Notes: generated by a model from the letters alone, not told the origin. A DNA stretch of 40,863 nucleotides from Halomonas sp. (GCA_020201095.1 JAIVHM010000164.1:9660-50522), one strand, 5' to 3'; shown: positions 22,680-31,588, numbered from the stretch's first letter. Numbers and translations: made by a program.

Positions 22680-23351
22680 GCGCTGCATCGCCGCCGTCGG
22701 CGGGTCGATCTTGTGATACGACCGACTCGCCGCGTAGCTGTCGTTAAACACCTCGAAGTAGTCATCCAGCACCTCCGCAGCAGAGGTATCTCCGCCCTGG
22801 CGCAGCAGCTCAACGGCCACTTCAGCGGTGCAAAGATGCGCCTTGGAGGCAGGCTTGCGCAGCCGGTAGCGGGTCTCCCGCTCAGTGCGCAGCGGCAGCA
22901 CCGGTAGTCCATCAAGGTAGGGGCTTTTACGAAAGATTCGCCGCGCCTGGCGCCAGGTGCCGTCCAGCAGGATATATACCGGAACCTTACCGCTTTGCCT
23001 TGCGTCACTCACCGCTGCCAACGACACCACGCGGTCGGCGTAGTCGGGCTGATCATCGGGAAATATCACGAACGGCGCGTAGCGCGAGTCATCCAGCAGC
23101 GCCAATAGTTGTTCATCGGGTGCGGTGCGGTACCAGGTAAACACCCGGGTTTGGGTCAGCACGTCGCCGATCAATCGCCCCGTATTGGTGGGCTTATAGT
23201 GCTCCAGAGGGTGGGTCAGCAGCCACACCTGGGCATGGCTTTCGGCCTTGACCTGATAGGGGCAGAGGCAATTGAGCTCGGGCAGATTGCAACCTTCACA
23301 GCGTCTGACAAAGCTACCCTCTCTCGACGCCTGGGCTACCGGCATCGGCAT
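22620..23351 (-). CDS. tapT: tRNA-uridine aminocarboxypropyltransferase (DTW domain, TapT-like)
   Basis: About 243 residues from the ATG at 23351. The DTW signature is present as LLDGTWRQARRI, with an N-terminal zinc-finger-like cluster CEGCNLPELNCLC and the loop LTHPLEHYKPTNTGRLI. TapT makes acp3U47 in tRNA using the aminocarboxypropyl group of SAM. The start is uncertain: the frame stays open to a GTG at 23429, while a better ribosome site (GGGAG) precedes an ATG in a different frame at about 23383 that stops after 21 codons. Its 3' end overlaps the TraB gene by 60 bp. Confidence 0.85.
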   Translation of the reverse strand: MPMPVAQASREGSFVRRCEGCNLPELNCLCPYQVKAESHAQVWLLTHPLEHYKPTNTGRLIGDVLTQTRVFTWYRTAPDEQLLALLDDSRYAPFVIFPDDQPDYADRVVSLAAVSDARQSGKVPVYILLDGTWRQARRIFRKSPYLDGLPVLPLRTERETRYRLRKPASKAHLCTAEVAVELLRQGGDTSAAEVLDDYFEVFNDSYAASRSYHKIDPPTAAMQRLAAKQRTGNSETGHPGTHR

Positions 23352-23491
23352 TGTGCGTACCGGACTCAGAGACTGACATCTGCGCTCCCACGATTGGTAA
23401 GGGGCGCCGAGTATAAAGCAGGCCCCCACTCAAAACGAACCTGTCTCATCACAACCCCATCTCAGTTCGAATCCATCCACCATGCCCACCG

Positions 23492-23523
23492 TTGTAAACC
23501 TGTATCTTATCCTTAGTTGACAC
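23492..23523 (+). promoter_or_regulatory. BirA-type operator 1 upstream of bioB
   Basis: TTGTAAACC-N14-AGTTGACAC. The left half is a perfect match to the known BirA half-site (TTGTAAACC, N14-16, GGTTTACAA); the right half matches 6 of 9. It overlaps a possible -35 box (TTGACA, 23517-23522), as expected for a repressor that blocks RNA polymerase when biotinoyl-AMP is plentiful. Confidence 0.65.
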
Positions 23524-23546
23524 TTGAACCGAGTCGCCGATAAAGT
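23517..23546 (+). promoter_or_regulatory. Predicted promoter of the biotin operon
   Basis: TTGACA at 23517-23522 (consensus -35), a 17-base spacer, then ATAAAG at 23540-23545, a weak -10. It sits between the two BirA-like boxes, about 35 bp before the bioB start. Prediction by eye only. Confidence 0.45.
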
Positions 23547-23547
23547 C

Positions 23548-23579
23548 TCGTCAACTTCCAAAAGAATATAGGTTTACCT
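23548..23579 (+). promoter_or_regulatory. BirA-type operator 2 overlapping the bioB ribosome site
   Basis: TCGTCAACT-N14-GGTTTACCT: the mirror image of operator 1, with the degenerate half first and the good half (GGTTTAC, 23571-23577) next to the GTG start. The inner halves of the two boxes, AGTTGAC (23515-23521) and GTCAACT (23550-23556), are perfect inverted repeats of each other. Confidence 0.5.
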
Positions 23580-24563
23580 GTGACCGCCACTGCTGCCAAT
23601 CCCCAGACTGCCGCCGCCCGCCACGACTGGACACTGGACGAGATCAACGCGCTGTTTGCGCTGCCCTTCAACGACCTGCTGTTTCAAGCCCAGCAGGTAC
23701 ACCGCGCGCATTTTGACGCCAATGCGGTGCAGATTTCGACCCTGCTGTCGATCAAGACCGGCGCCTGCCCTGAAGACTGCAAGTACTGCCCCCAGTCCGG
23801 CCACTACAATACCCAGCTGGAAAAAGAGAAGCTGCTGGAAGTTAAAAAAGTCGTCGAACAGGCCAAGGCCGCCAAAGAAGCAGGCGCCAGCCGTTTTTGT
23901 ATGGGCGCAGCGTGGCGCAGCCCGCGGGATAAAGATCTGGTGCTGGTGGAAGAGATGGTTCGCCAGGTCAAAGCCCTGGGGCTTGAAACCTGCATGACGC
24001 TCGGCATGGTCGACGGCGATCAGGCGAGCCGCCTGGCCACGGCGGGGCTCGATTATTACAACCATAACCTGGACACCTCGCCCGACTATTACGGCGAAAT
24101 CATCACTACCCGCACCTTTAGCGACCGGCTGGATACCCTGGCCACCGTGCGCGAGGCGGGCATGAAAGTCTGCTCCGGCGGCATCCTCGGCATGGGTGAA
24201 GACGCCCAGGACCGCAGTGCCCTGTTGCAACAGCTGGCCAAGCTGTCGCCACACCCGGAATCGGTGCCAATCAATATGCTGGTCAAGGTGCCCGGCACGC
24301 CGCTGGAAAACGTCGAAGACTCCACCCAGGCGCTGGCGTTCCTGGCCGGCGCCAACTCGATCTTCTACGGCGATACACTGCTGACCACCGGCAACCCCCA
24401 AGCCGATATCGACCGTGCGCTCTTTGCCAAGCTGGGCCTTCATCCGGAGCGCCGGGAAACCTGCGAAGATGACGCGACCCACGCCCAGCGTCTGGCACAG
24501 CAGGCCGAACAGCACGCCCGCGCAGAACGTGTCGCCGAGCTCGCGGTCGACGCCAGTGTCTAA
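23580..24563 (+). CDS. bioB: Biotin synthase BioB with an internal in-frame deletion
   Basis: 327 residues from GTG 23580 (E. coli 346). A radical-SAM enzyme that inserts sulfur into dethiobiotin. The cluster motif [11 protein letters not shown] is present, and most of the barrel is normal ([49 protein letters not shown]). The sequence then jumps from LENVED to [17 protein letters not shown]. About 33 residues are missing (junction near 24310-24325), including the strand with the RLSAGRE motif whose arginine ligates the [2Fe-2S] sulfur donor. As written the enzyme should be inactive. The C-terminal 30 residues are acidic and Ala-rich. Its stop overlaps the bioF start by 8 bp. Confidence 0.9.
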   Translation: MTATAANPQTAAARHDWTLDEINALFALPFNDLLFQAQQVHRAHFDANAVQISTLLSIKTGACPEDCKYCPQSGHYNTQLEKEKLLEVKKVVEQAKAAKEAGASRFCMGAAWRSPRDKDLVLVEEMVRQVKALGLETCMTLGMVDGDQASRLATAGLDYYNHNLDTSPDYYGEIITTRTFSDRLDTLATVREAGMKVCSGGILGMGEDAQDRSALLQQLAKLSPHPESVPINMLVKVPGTPLENVEDSTQALAFLAGANSIFYGDTLLTTGNPQADIDRALFAKLGLHPERRETCEDDATHAQRLAQQAEQHARAERVAELAVDASV

Positions 24564-25722
24564 AGCGTGGCGAGAGCGCTTGGTTGATGCCCGCTCGAGC
24601 CGCCAGCAGGCAAATCGCTGGCGGACACGCCGAGTCATGGCAACGGGTGCACTCGACTTTGCCGGCAACGACTATCTGGGCTTGGCCCAGGATCCAAGGG
24701 TGCGTGAGGCCCAGGCAGAGGGCGCACGCCGCTACGGGGCGGGCGCCGGGGCATCGCATCTGGTTAGCGGTCATTTGCAGGTTCACGAGGCCCTGGAAGA
24801 CGCCTTGGCACGCTGGACAGGCCGCGAGCGTGCGCTGCTTTTTTCCACCGGTTATATGGCCAACCTCGGCGTTTTGCAGGCATTGGCCGACGCCGATACG
24901 GCGATATTTCAAGACCGCCTCAACCATGCCTCATTGCTGGATGGCGCCACGCTAAGCGGCGCTCGTTCGCGGCGTTTTCATCACCGCGATGCCAACGACC
25001 TGAACCGCCTGCTCGCGCGCAGTAAGTGCCCACATAAACTTGTGGTTAGCGACGGCGTATTCAGCATGGATGGCGATGTGGCGGATATTGCCGCGCTGAC
25101 CCGGGTGAGCCGGCAACACCGCGCCTGGCTGATGATCGACGACGCCCACGGCTTTGGCGTGCTGGGCCATCACGGCAGCGGCTGCGTGGGCGCTTCTTGG
25201 GGCAGCGCAGAAGTGCCTGTCCTGGTCGGCACTCTGGGCAAGGCACTCGGCACAGCCGGCGCCTTTGTTGCCGGGGATGCTGCACTCATCGAGCATATCA
25301 CCCAGTTTGCCCGCAGCTATGTGTACACCACCGCCCAACCCCCCAGCATTGCCGCCGCAACGCTTAAAGCGTTGGAGATTGTTCAGGGTGAACCCGAACA
25401 CCGCGACCATCTCAATGCCAACATCGCTTACTTCCGCCGCGAGGCGTTGCAGCTGGGACTGCCGCTTGGCGCGTCGTCCACCCCGATTCAGCCACTGCTG
25501 CTGGGCAGCGAAATCCGCACCCTCGCCTGGTCGGCAACGCTTGCCAAGCACGGCTTACAGGTCGGCGCGATTCGTCCGCCCACGGTTGCCAACGGTGAGG
25601 CGCGCCTGCGAATCACGCTCAGCGCCCGCCACACCCGCAGTGACATCGATCGTTTACTGGACGGCTTAAAGGTCTGCCAGCGCGAGGAGGCAAGATGCCA
25701 CGCCCACCTTCACAACGCCTAG
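24556..25722 (+). CDS. bioF: 8-amino-7-oxononanoate synthase BioF
   Basis: 388 residues from the GTG at 24556, which gives the family start SKAWRERL and overlaps bioB by 8 bp; no upstream extension resembles BioF. A PLP enzyme that condenses pimeloyl-ACP with L-alanine. Visible: [33 protein letters not shown] (cofactor Asp and His) and [11 protein letters not shown] with the PLP lysine. Complete (E. coli 384). Confidence 0.95.
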   Translation: MSKAWRERLVDARSSRQQANRWRTRRVMATGALDFAGNDYLGLAQDPRVREAQAEGARRYGAGAGASHLVSGHLQVHEALEDALARWTGRERALLFSTGYMANLGVLQALADADTAIFQDRLNHASLLDGATLSGARSRRFHHRDANDLNRLLARSKCPHKLVVSDGVFSMDGDVADIAALTRVSRQHRAWLMIDDAHGFGVLGHHGSGCVGASWGSAEVPVLVGTLGKALGTAGAFVAGDAALIEHITQFARSYVYTTAQPPSIAAATLKALEIVQGEPEHRDHLNANIAYFRREALQLGLPLGASSTPIQPLLLGSEIRTLAWSATLAKHGLQVGAIRPPTVANGEARLRITLSARHTRSDIDRLLDGLKVCQREEARCHAHLHNA

Positions 25723-26423
25723 TATTGCTCTCGGGCTGGGGCATTGATCAACGCATCTGGCAGCCACTCGAGAGCTGTTGGCCCGCGTCTGTCGAAGCCC
25801 ACGCCGTTGACTGGCCGGGCTACGGCGATATGCCTGCCCTGCCCGACAACGCCACGCTTGACCAGCTGGCCAGCACCATTGCCGAACAACTGCCCATTGA
25901 TGCCATTTGGGTCGGCTGGTCGCTGGGCGGGCTACTGGCGACGGCGCTGCTTGATTATCTCCCCGCACCGCGCGGTTTGATTCTTATCGGCGCGGGCAAG
26001 CGGTTTTACAGCGATGATGGCGTCACCTGGTCAGAACTTGCCAGTTTTCGCCGCGCCTTTGCCCGTGAGCCACACGCCACCTGGCGACACTTTTTGCGCT
26101 GGCAAGCGCAAGGCGAACCCAACGCCCGCCAAGCCCACCGACAGCTGCAAGCACTTCTGGGTGATACCCCCAGCGCCAACCACAGCACGCTGGCCCTGGG
26201 GCTTGATTGGCTTGCCACCCTCGATAACAGCCAACGTCTACACACTGCCCCCTGCCCGGTGACGCGCTTGGTCGGCGAGCACGACCCGCTGGTCAGCACA
26301 TCGGCTCGTGACGAGGCAGCAACGCTAGCAAATGTCGGGCATTGCCCGATGCTCTCCCAGCCCGTTCAACTGGCTGAGTCACTCGCAACGCAGGCGGCGC
26401 TTGCCGTTAAGGAGCGAGCATGA
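25695..26423 (+). CDS. bioH: Pimeloyl-ACP methyl ester esterase BioH
   Basis: 242 residues (E. coli 256). An alpha/beta hydrolase that cleaves pimeloyl-ACP methyl ester, ending the BioC-BioH pimelate route. The triad is visible: nucleophile in GWSLGG (about residue 77), Asp in GEHDPLV (about 196) and His in GHCPML (about 218). ATG 25695 has GAGGAGG 5 bp upstream and lies 28 bp inside bioF. It overlaps bioC by ATGA. Confidence 0.93.
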   Translation: MPRPPSQRLVLLSGWGIDQRIWQPLESCWPASVEAHAVDWPGYGDMPALPDNATLDQLASTIAEQLPIDAIWVGWSLGGLLATALLDYLPAPRGLILIGAGKRFYSDDGVTWSELASFRRAFAREPHATWRHFLRWQAQGEPNARQAHRQLQALLGDTPSANHSTLALGLDWLATLDNSQRLHTAPCPVTRLVGEHDPLVSTSARDEAATLANVGHCPMLSQPVQLAESLATQAALAVKERA

Positions 26424-27208
26424 GCACGACCGCCACCCCGCCACAGTCAGCCAACTGGCAGGCAAGCGTCGCGCATGCGTTTTCCCGCGCGGCCCCGCGT
26501 TACGACGCCCTGGCAGGCGCCCAGCGGCATATCGGCGACACCCTTTGGAGCACCTTACCTGGCAGGGCAAGCCAAGTGCTGGATCTTGGCTGCGGCACCG
26601 GTTACTGGACACATCGATTAGCCCAGCGTTACCCCGACGCCCAGCTAACGGGGCTGGATATTGCGCCCGGCATGCTCGCCCAAGCCCAGGCGTGCTATGG
26701 GCCCCGCATTCGTTGGCAACTGGGTAATGCCGAGGCGCTCCCCTTTGCCGCAGAAAGGTTTGATCTGGTGTTTTCCAACCTGGCGATTCAGTGGTGCCGC
26801 GATATTGGCATGGTGATGAACGAACTCCAGCGGGTACTTGCACGCGGGGGCCAGGCGCACCTCACGACGCTACTGCCCGGCACGCTGGTTGAGGTCGCCC
26901 ATGCCTGGCAGCGCCCGGAGGCGCTATTGCAGACACCCGACCGGAATGAACTGGTGCGCGCCATCGAGCACAGCGGGCTGACGCCTATTCATCAGCATGC
27001 CGAGCGGCGCACCTTCCACTACCCCGACCTGAACGCCGTGATGGCCTCCATCAAGGGCGTCGGCGCTCAGGTCTCAAGGCCCCACGCCCGGCGGCTGACG
27101 CGTCGCGAGCTGCAGACTGCCCGCGAGCGTTTTGAAACGCTGCGTGAGCCCCAAGGCCTGCCCCTCAGCTACCAGTGTCTTACCCTGCACCTGGAAAAAC
27201 CGTTATGA
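26420..27208 (+). CDS. bioC: Malonyl-ACP O-methyltransferase BioC
   Basis: 262 residues (E. coli 251). A SAM methyltransferase that caps malonyl-ACP so that fatty-acid enzymes can build the pimeloyl chain. Visible: FSRAAPRYDALAGAQRHIG at the N-terminus, SAM loop LDLGCGTGYWT, LDIAPGML, and FDLVFSNLAIQWC. AAGGAG lies just before the ATG. The gene overlaps bioH and bioD by ATGA on either side, so the operon is translationally coupled. Confidence 0.94.
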   Translation: MSTTATPPQSANWQASVAHAFSRAAPRYDALAGAQRHIGDTLWSTLPGRASQVLDLGCGTGYWTHRLAQRYPDAQLTGLDIAPGMLAQAQACYGPRIRWQLGNAEALPFAAERFDLVFSNLAIQWCRDIGMVMNELQRVLARGGQAHLTTLLPGTLVEVAHAWQRPEALLQTPDRNELVRAIEHSGLTPIHQHAERRTFHYPDLNAVMASIKGVGAQVSRPHARRLTRRELQTARERFETLREPQGLPLSYQCLTLHLEKPL

Positions 27209-27842
27209 ACACATTCTTTGTTACTGGCACTGACACCGATGCGGGCAAAACGCTGGTGACCAGCACCCTGCTCGCGACTGCCAGCGCGCAAGGGCTTACC
27301 ACGCTGGGCTTGAAGCCGGTCGGCCGCCCGTCAGTTACGCAACGGTCAATCCCTGGGCGTTCGAGCCCGCCATTGCGCCGCACTTGGCCGCAAGCGAGGC
27401 GGGGCAAGCGCTTAAGGTTAGCGACATCGTGGCAACACTTGGCGCGACCCTTGCGCAAACGCAACGAGACCTGACCCTGATCGAAGGCGCGGGCGGCTGG
27501 CGGGTACCGCTCAACGACCGCGAGGATTTTTGCGCTATTCCCCGCCTCATGCGCCTGCCGGTGATTCTGGTGGTCGGCCTGAAGCTGGGCTGTCTTAACC
27601 ATGCCAGACTCACCGCCGAGGCCATTCTCGCCGACGGCCTGACGCTTGCGGGCTGGGTGGGCAGCGTGGTCGACCCGGCGTTTGCCGCTGAGTCGAACCG
27701 CTTTGCTGCCAACCTTGACGTGCTCAAGCGAACCTTACCGGCTCCCTGCCTGGGCGTTATCCCGCAACTCGCACAGCCGTCGCCGGAAACCGCACAGCTT
27801 TACCTTTGCCTGCCGCCGTTACGCACACTGGAGACCCTATGA
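27205..27842 (+). pseudogene. bioD: Dethiobiotin synthetase BioD with a frameshifting internal deletion
   Basis: The start MNTFFVTGTDTDAGKTLVTS carries an intact P-loop and leads to TTLGLKPV. The frame is then lost: from about 27330 another frame encodes VSYATVNPWAFEPAIAPHLA and continues with LIEGAGGWRVPLND to the natural stop at 27840-27842, which overlaps bioA. About 30 codons after GLKPV are missing; they include the conserved region with substrate contacts. The first frame continues only as unrelated residues to 27474. An ATG at 27384 could start a C-terminal fragment without P-loop. BioD makes the ureido ring of dethiobiotin with ATP and CO2. Confidence 0.87.
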
Positions 27843-29671
27843 CCTCGCCTGTCTGGCATCCCTATGCCGATCTCAAACATCAAACGCCGGCGCCCAAGGT
27901 GGTGGGCGGTGACGGCGCTCACTTTGTACTTGAGAGCGGTGAACGCCTGCTGGATGCCACCTGCTCCTGGTGGTGCATGATTCACGGCTACGCCCACCCG
28001 CGCCTGGTGGCGGCCATTCGCGAGCAGGCCGGTGAGCTGTGCCACGTGATGCTCGGCGGCCTCACCCACGAGCCCGCCGATCGCCTGGCGCGCGAGCTGG
28101 TGCGCATCACCCCCGCTGGGCTTAACCACGTGTTCTATTCCGACAGCGGCTCGGTGGGCATGGAAGTGGCGATGAAAATGGCCTTGCAGTATCAGGTGCT
28201 CACCGGCAACCCCGGCAAGCGCAAGATGCTATCGCTGATGAAGGCCTATCACGGCGACACCACCGGCTGCATGGCGGTGTGCGACCCGGAAGAAGGCATG
28301 CACGGTCTGTTTACAGGCCTGCTGCCCCAGCACCATTTTGCCCCGGCACCCAACGCCCCTTATGACGCCACTGCTGAGCAGGTCGAACACGATCTTAGCG
28401 CCCTGCGTGAGGTGCTTGAACGCCACCATGATGAGATCGCCGCGCTTCTGATGGAGCCGCTTTTACAGGCCGCGGGCGGGCTCAATATGACCTCGCCGGA
28501 CTATATACTGGGTGCCAGGGCACTGTGCGATGAGTTTGGCGTACTGCTGATTTTCGACGAAGTGGCCACCGGCTTTGGCCGCACCGGCAAGCTGTTTGCC
28601 GCCGACCACGCGGGGGTTACGCCGGATATCATGGTGCTCTCCAAAGGCTTGACCGGCGGTTATCTAGGCCATGCCGCGACGCTTGCCACGGATCGCGTTC
28701 ACGACGCCTTTATCGGCGACAGCGAGCACCACGCCTTTATGCACGGGCCGACATTTATGGGCAACCCGCTGGCTTGTCGCGTGGCGCTTGAAAGCCTGCG
28801 GGTGTTCGAGGAAGAGGATTACCTTGGCAAGATCACAACGCTTAACCAATTACTGCGCCGCGAGCTTCTGGATGACCGGGCGCTCAACGCGCACCCAGCC
28901 GTGGCTGATGTTCGCGTACTTGGCGCTACAGCGGTGATTGAAGCGCACGCCGCAGAAGAACTGAAAGGCGTGGCAAGCTTCGCCCGCGAACGCGGCGTCT
29001 GGCTGCGCCCCATCGGCCGCTGGCTGTATACCATGCCCGCCTACATTACTTCCGAAACGGAGATGGTGAAGATTACTGACGTTATGAAGGCATGGTTTTT
29101 CGAAAGCTCAAGGCAGCATCAAATTACCCTGCTTGCGCCACTGGTTGACCAGCGCGGGGACGCCTTCGCCGGCGGTGGTGTTAATGGCCACTACCAGGAA
29201 AAAATCCGCTTGGCCTGCGATCTCGCAGGCGTCTTCAAACAGCGGTACCGATTCACCAAACCAGACAACGTCCGGGCGCAGTTGGCTGCCCTTATCGCAG
29301 ATATCTCCCAGCTCAATACCGCCTTTGGGAAGTGGATAACGCAGCCGGGGATCCACTGTAGAACGCGCTTTAAGGATTTCACCGTGCAGGTGCAAGACGT
29401 GGCGCGACCCTGCCCGCTCATGCAGATCATCAATGTTTTGGGTAATCACGCTGACCTTGAAGCCCTCCTGCTCAAGCGCAGCCAGCGCTTTATGGGCCGC
29501 ATTGGGCTTGGCGCGACGAATCTGATCTCGGCGCTGATTATAAAACCCCAGTACCCGCTCGGGATCGTGCCGCCAGCCTTCCGGCGTCGCCACCTCCTCT
29601 ACCGGGTGCTCTTCCCACAGGCCGTCACTGGCGCGAAAGGTTTTTATCCCGCTCTCGACGCTGATACCTGA
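27839..29671 (+). CDS. bioA: Adenosylmethionine-8-amino-7-oxononanoate aminotransferase BioA; stop codon lost
   Basis: Homology covers 27839 to about 29101 (421 residues; E. coli 429): WHPYADLKHQTP, CSWWCMIHGYAHP, FYSDSGSVGMEVAMKMA, KAYHGDTTG, LLIFDEVATGFGRTG, SKGLTGGYLGH with the PLP lysine, HGPTFMGNPLAC, and the end YTMPAYITSETEMVK...MKAWF. No stop follows; the frame runs on for about 190 codons through the complement of the cobB gene to 29671. That extension has no biological meaning, so the natural stop and the intergenic segment were probably removed. BioA converts KAPA to DAPA with SAM as amino donor. ATG overlaps the bioD stop. Confidence 0.9.
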   Translation: MTSPVWHPYADLKHQTPAPKVVGGDGAHFVLESGERLLDATCSWWCMIHGYAHPRLVAAIREQAGELCHVMLGGLTHEPADRLARELVRITPAGLNHVFYSDSGSVGMEVAMKMALQYQVLTGNPGKRKMLSLMKAYHGDTTGCMAVCDPEEGMHGLFTGLLPQHHFAPAPNAPYDATAEQVEHDLSALREVLERHHDEIAALLMEPLLQAAGGLNMTSPDYILGARALCDEFGVLLIFDEVATGFGRTGKLFAADHAGVTPDIMVLSKGLTGGYLGHAATLATDRVHDAFIGDSEHHAFMHGPTFMGNPLACRVALESLRVFEEEDYLGKITTLNQLLRRELLDDRALNAHPAVADVRVLGATAVIEAHAAEELKGVASFARERGVWLRPIGRWLYTMPAYITSETEMVKITDVMKAWFFESSRQHQITLLAPLVDQRGDAFAGGGVNGHYQEKIRLACDLAGVFKQRYRFTKPDNVRAQLAALIADISQLNTAFGKWITQPGIHCRTRFKDFTVQVQDVARPCPLMQIINVLGNHADLEALLLKRSQRFMGRIGLGATNLISALIIKPQYPLGIVPPAFRRRHLLYRVLFPQAVTGAKGFYPALDADT

Positions 29672-29707
29672 ACCGGTGAATACCACCAAGTGTGGGGCGT
29701 CTGCCAT
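29108..29707 (-). CDS. cobB: NAD-dependent sirtuin deacylase with an internal in-frame deletion
   Basis: 199 residues, shorter than the usual 235-245. The NAD-binding N-terminus FTGSGISVESGIKTFR (Ser in place of the common Ala), TQNIDDLHERAG, the catalytic His in HLHGEI, and LRPDVVWFGESVP are all present. After ADFFLVV the chain jumps to AINTTAGEGVPALV; about 35-40 residues are missing, including the GTSLxVxP loop and NP motif that complete the NAD pocket (junction near 29186-29192). No zinc cysteine pairs are seen, as in the zinc-free subgroup. ATG 29707 lies 33 bp after aceK. Likely inactive as written. Confidence 0.85.
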   Translation of the reverse strand: MADAPHLVVFTGSGISVESGIKTFRASDGLWEEHPVEEVATPEGWRHDPERVLGFYNQRRDQIRRAKPNAAHKALAALEQEGFKVSVITQNIDDLHERAGSRHVLHLHGEILKARSTVDPRLRYPLPKGGIELGDICDKGSQLRPDVVWFGESVPLFEDACEIAGQADFFLVVAINTTAGEGVPALVNQWRKQGNLMLP

Positions 29708-29740
29708 AGTGTCCTCGCCGTGATTGCTGTATGTCTCGCC

Positions 29741-31492
29741 CTAATATACCAGCTGGCCCACGGTACCCGCGAAACGCTGCTTGTTACGATACGGGTAGAC
29801 ATCAATCACCCGACCATCGCGAATGGCTTTTTGTACCTCCAGCCAGTAGTCAGGGTCGAAGAGCTCGGGGTGCTGCTCCATGAATATGTCGCGCAGCGTT
29901 TTATTGGCAAACATGAAAGGGCCAAATTCCTCGGGGAAAATATCGTTGGGGCCTATCGACATACTCGAGGCATCGACGCCCTGGCCTTTTGGCATGTGCC
30001 GAAACCGGCACTCGGTGATGTAGCACACCTCGTCGTAATCGTAAAAAATCACCCGGCCGTGGCGGGTAACGCCAAAATTCTTGAGCAACATATCGCCAGG
30101 GAAAATATTCGCCGCCGCCATTTGCTTGATGGCGTTGCCATAATCCTTGAGCACCGTGGCCCGCTCGGTCTCGCTGCACTGCTCAAGGTAAATATTCAGC
30201 GGCGTCATCATCCGCTCGGTGTAGCAATGTTTGATGATCACCTTGTCGTCTTTAAGCGAGACAATTGAAGGGGCCACCTCGAGAAGATGCGCCAGACACT
30301 CGGGCTCAAAGTGATCCTTGCGAACGGTAAAATTGGAGAATTCCTGGGTATCCGCCATGCGCCCTACCCGGTCGTGGCGCTTCACCAGCCGGTACTTTTC
30401 GCGCACCACGGCGTGGGTCACATCCTTGGCCGGGTCGAATTTATCCTTGATGATCTTGAACACGGTGCGAAAGCTCGGCAGCACAAACACCGCCATCACC
30501 ATGCCACGCACGCCAGGTGCAATAATGAACTTGTCCTCGCGCTTGGCAACCTGTTGGTTCAAGGCACGGAAAAACTCGGTCTTGCCGTGCTTGAAAAAGC
30601 CGATCGCGGCATACAGCTCGCCTTCCGGCTTATGCGGCATCAGCTGTTTCAAGTAGTCGACAAACTCGCCGGGCACCGGTACGTCGACCTGAAAGTAGGC
30701 CCGCGTGAAGGAGAAAATAATTGATACCTCGTCGGTCTCGGTGAGCACCGTATCCAGATGCAGGCAAGGGTCGCCGCCCTGCTCCTCGCCAAAGCCTTCG
30801 CCATGCAAAATCGGTAGAACCAGCGACACCTGCTCACCGCCGCCCAGAATCCGCCCCACAAGATAAGCGCCTTTGTTGCGATAGAAGACACTTTTCAAAA
30901 GCTCTATCTGGGCATCATCGGCCTGTAAGATGGCGGCAGGCAGCTGCGCTTCGAGAAGCGCCGTCCCAAGCCCGACATCACGCTCCAGGTCGGCAAATGG
31001 GTTATCGAACGGGGCTTCTTCCAGCGCCCACCTCAGGGCACTTGGCCAGTCCCCATTGACCGAGCAGCGACGGCACAACTCAATGCCCGAGCGATGCGCG
31101 GCATCTTCGCGCGAGCTGTACACGAACATCCATTCATTGCGGATATGACGGTGTTGAAAAATCGAGCAAAACAGTGAGTTAAAAAAGGTTTCGGCCAGCT
31201 CGTAATCGAGCCGCTTGCTGATCAGTTCCGCATAGTGGTGGCGCGCTTCGCCCCAGGTCTCGCAGTGGGCCAGCACGTCTTGGGGGAAGGTACGCTGCAG
31301 GCGCCCCAGGGTGTCATCCACCTTTTCGCCATAGAGGTTGATACGCGCCGCGGATGCCTGCTGGGCGTCGCGCCAAGCCGCCTCGCGGAAGCGGCGACTG
31401 GCATCGAAAGTAATCTGTTTGAAGCGCGCACGGTACTCGTCAAAGCCGTGCAGAATGGTGGCCGCTAGGCGATACGCGGGAGAAAGTTTCAC
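29741..31492 (-). CDS. aceK: Isocitrate dehydrogenase kinase/phosphatase AceK
   Basis: 583 residues (E. coli 578) from the GTG at 31492 with GGAGG 8 bp upstream. AceK phosphorylates and dephosphorylates isocitrate dehydrogenase to switch carbon into the glyoxylate shunt. Visible: the ATP loop APGVRGMVM, VFKIIKDKFDP with the ATP-binding lysine, HDRVGRMADTQEF, ANIFPGDMLLKNFGVTRHG and VIFYDYDEVCY. Complete. It lies 96 bp downstream of the p-coumaroyl-CoA ligase gene, so separate transcription is possible. Confidence 0.95.
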   Translation of the reverse strand: MKLSPAYRLAATILHGFDEYRARFKQITFDASRRFREAAWRDAQQASAARINLYGEKVDDTLGRLQRTFPQDVLAHCETWGEARHHYAELISKRLDYELAETFFNSLFCSIFQHRHIRNEWMFVYSSREDAAHRSGIELCRRCSVNGDWPSALRWALEEAPFDNPFADLERDVGLGTALLEAQLPAAILQADDAQIELLKSVFYRNKGAYLVGRILGGGEQVSLVLPILHGEGFGEEQGGDPCLHLDTVLTETDEVSIIFSFTRAYFQVDVPVPGEFVDYLKQLMPHKPEGELYAAIGFFKHGKTEFFRALNQQVAKREDKFIIAPGVRGMVMAVFVLPSFRTVFKIIKDKFDPAKDVTHAVVREKYRLVKRHDRVGRMADTQEFSNFTVRKDHFEPECLAHLLEVAPSIVSLKDDKVIIKHCYTERMMTPLNIYLEQCSETERATVLKDYGNAIKQMAAANIFPGDMLLKNFGVTRHGRVIFYDYDEVCYITECRFRHMPKGQGVDASSMSIGPNDIFPEEFGPFMFANKTLRDIFMEQHPELFDPDYWLEVQKAIRDGRVIDVYPYRNKQRFAGTVGQLVY

Positions 31493-31588
31493 AGGCTGGC
31501 CTCCAGTCGATTTTAACTAGCGTTACCCAACGGCAAACACCATGCAAGACGACATTGGTGGACGGGGTATCGCGCCAGGTATCGACGC

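Noticed and set aside
23574-24668. A 364-codon open frame antisense to bioB
   Set aside because: Composition is that of a GC-rich shadow frame; bioB on the other strand has clear motifs.
29105-29671. Apparent C-terminal extension of BioA
   Set aside because: It is the exact complement of the sirtuin gene; the open frame exists only because the bioA stop is missing.
29690-30724. Long open frames on the plus strand across aceK
   Set aside because: They mirror the well-conserved aceK coding sequence and show no family features.
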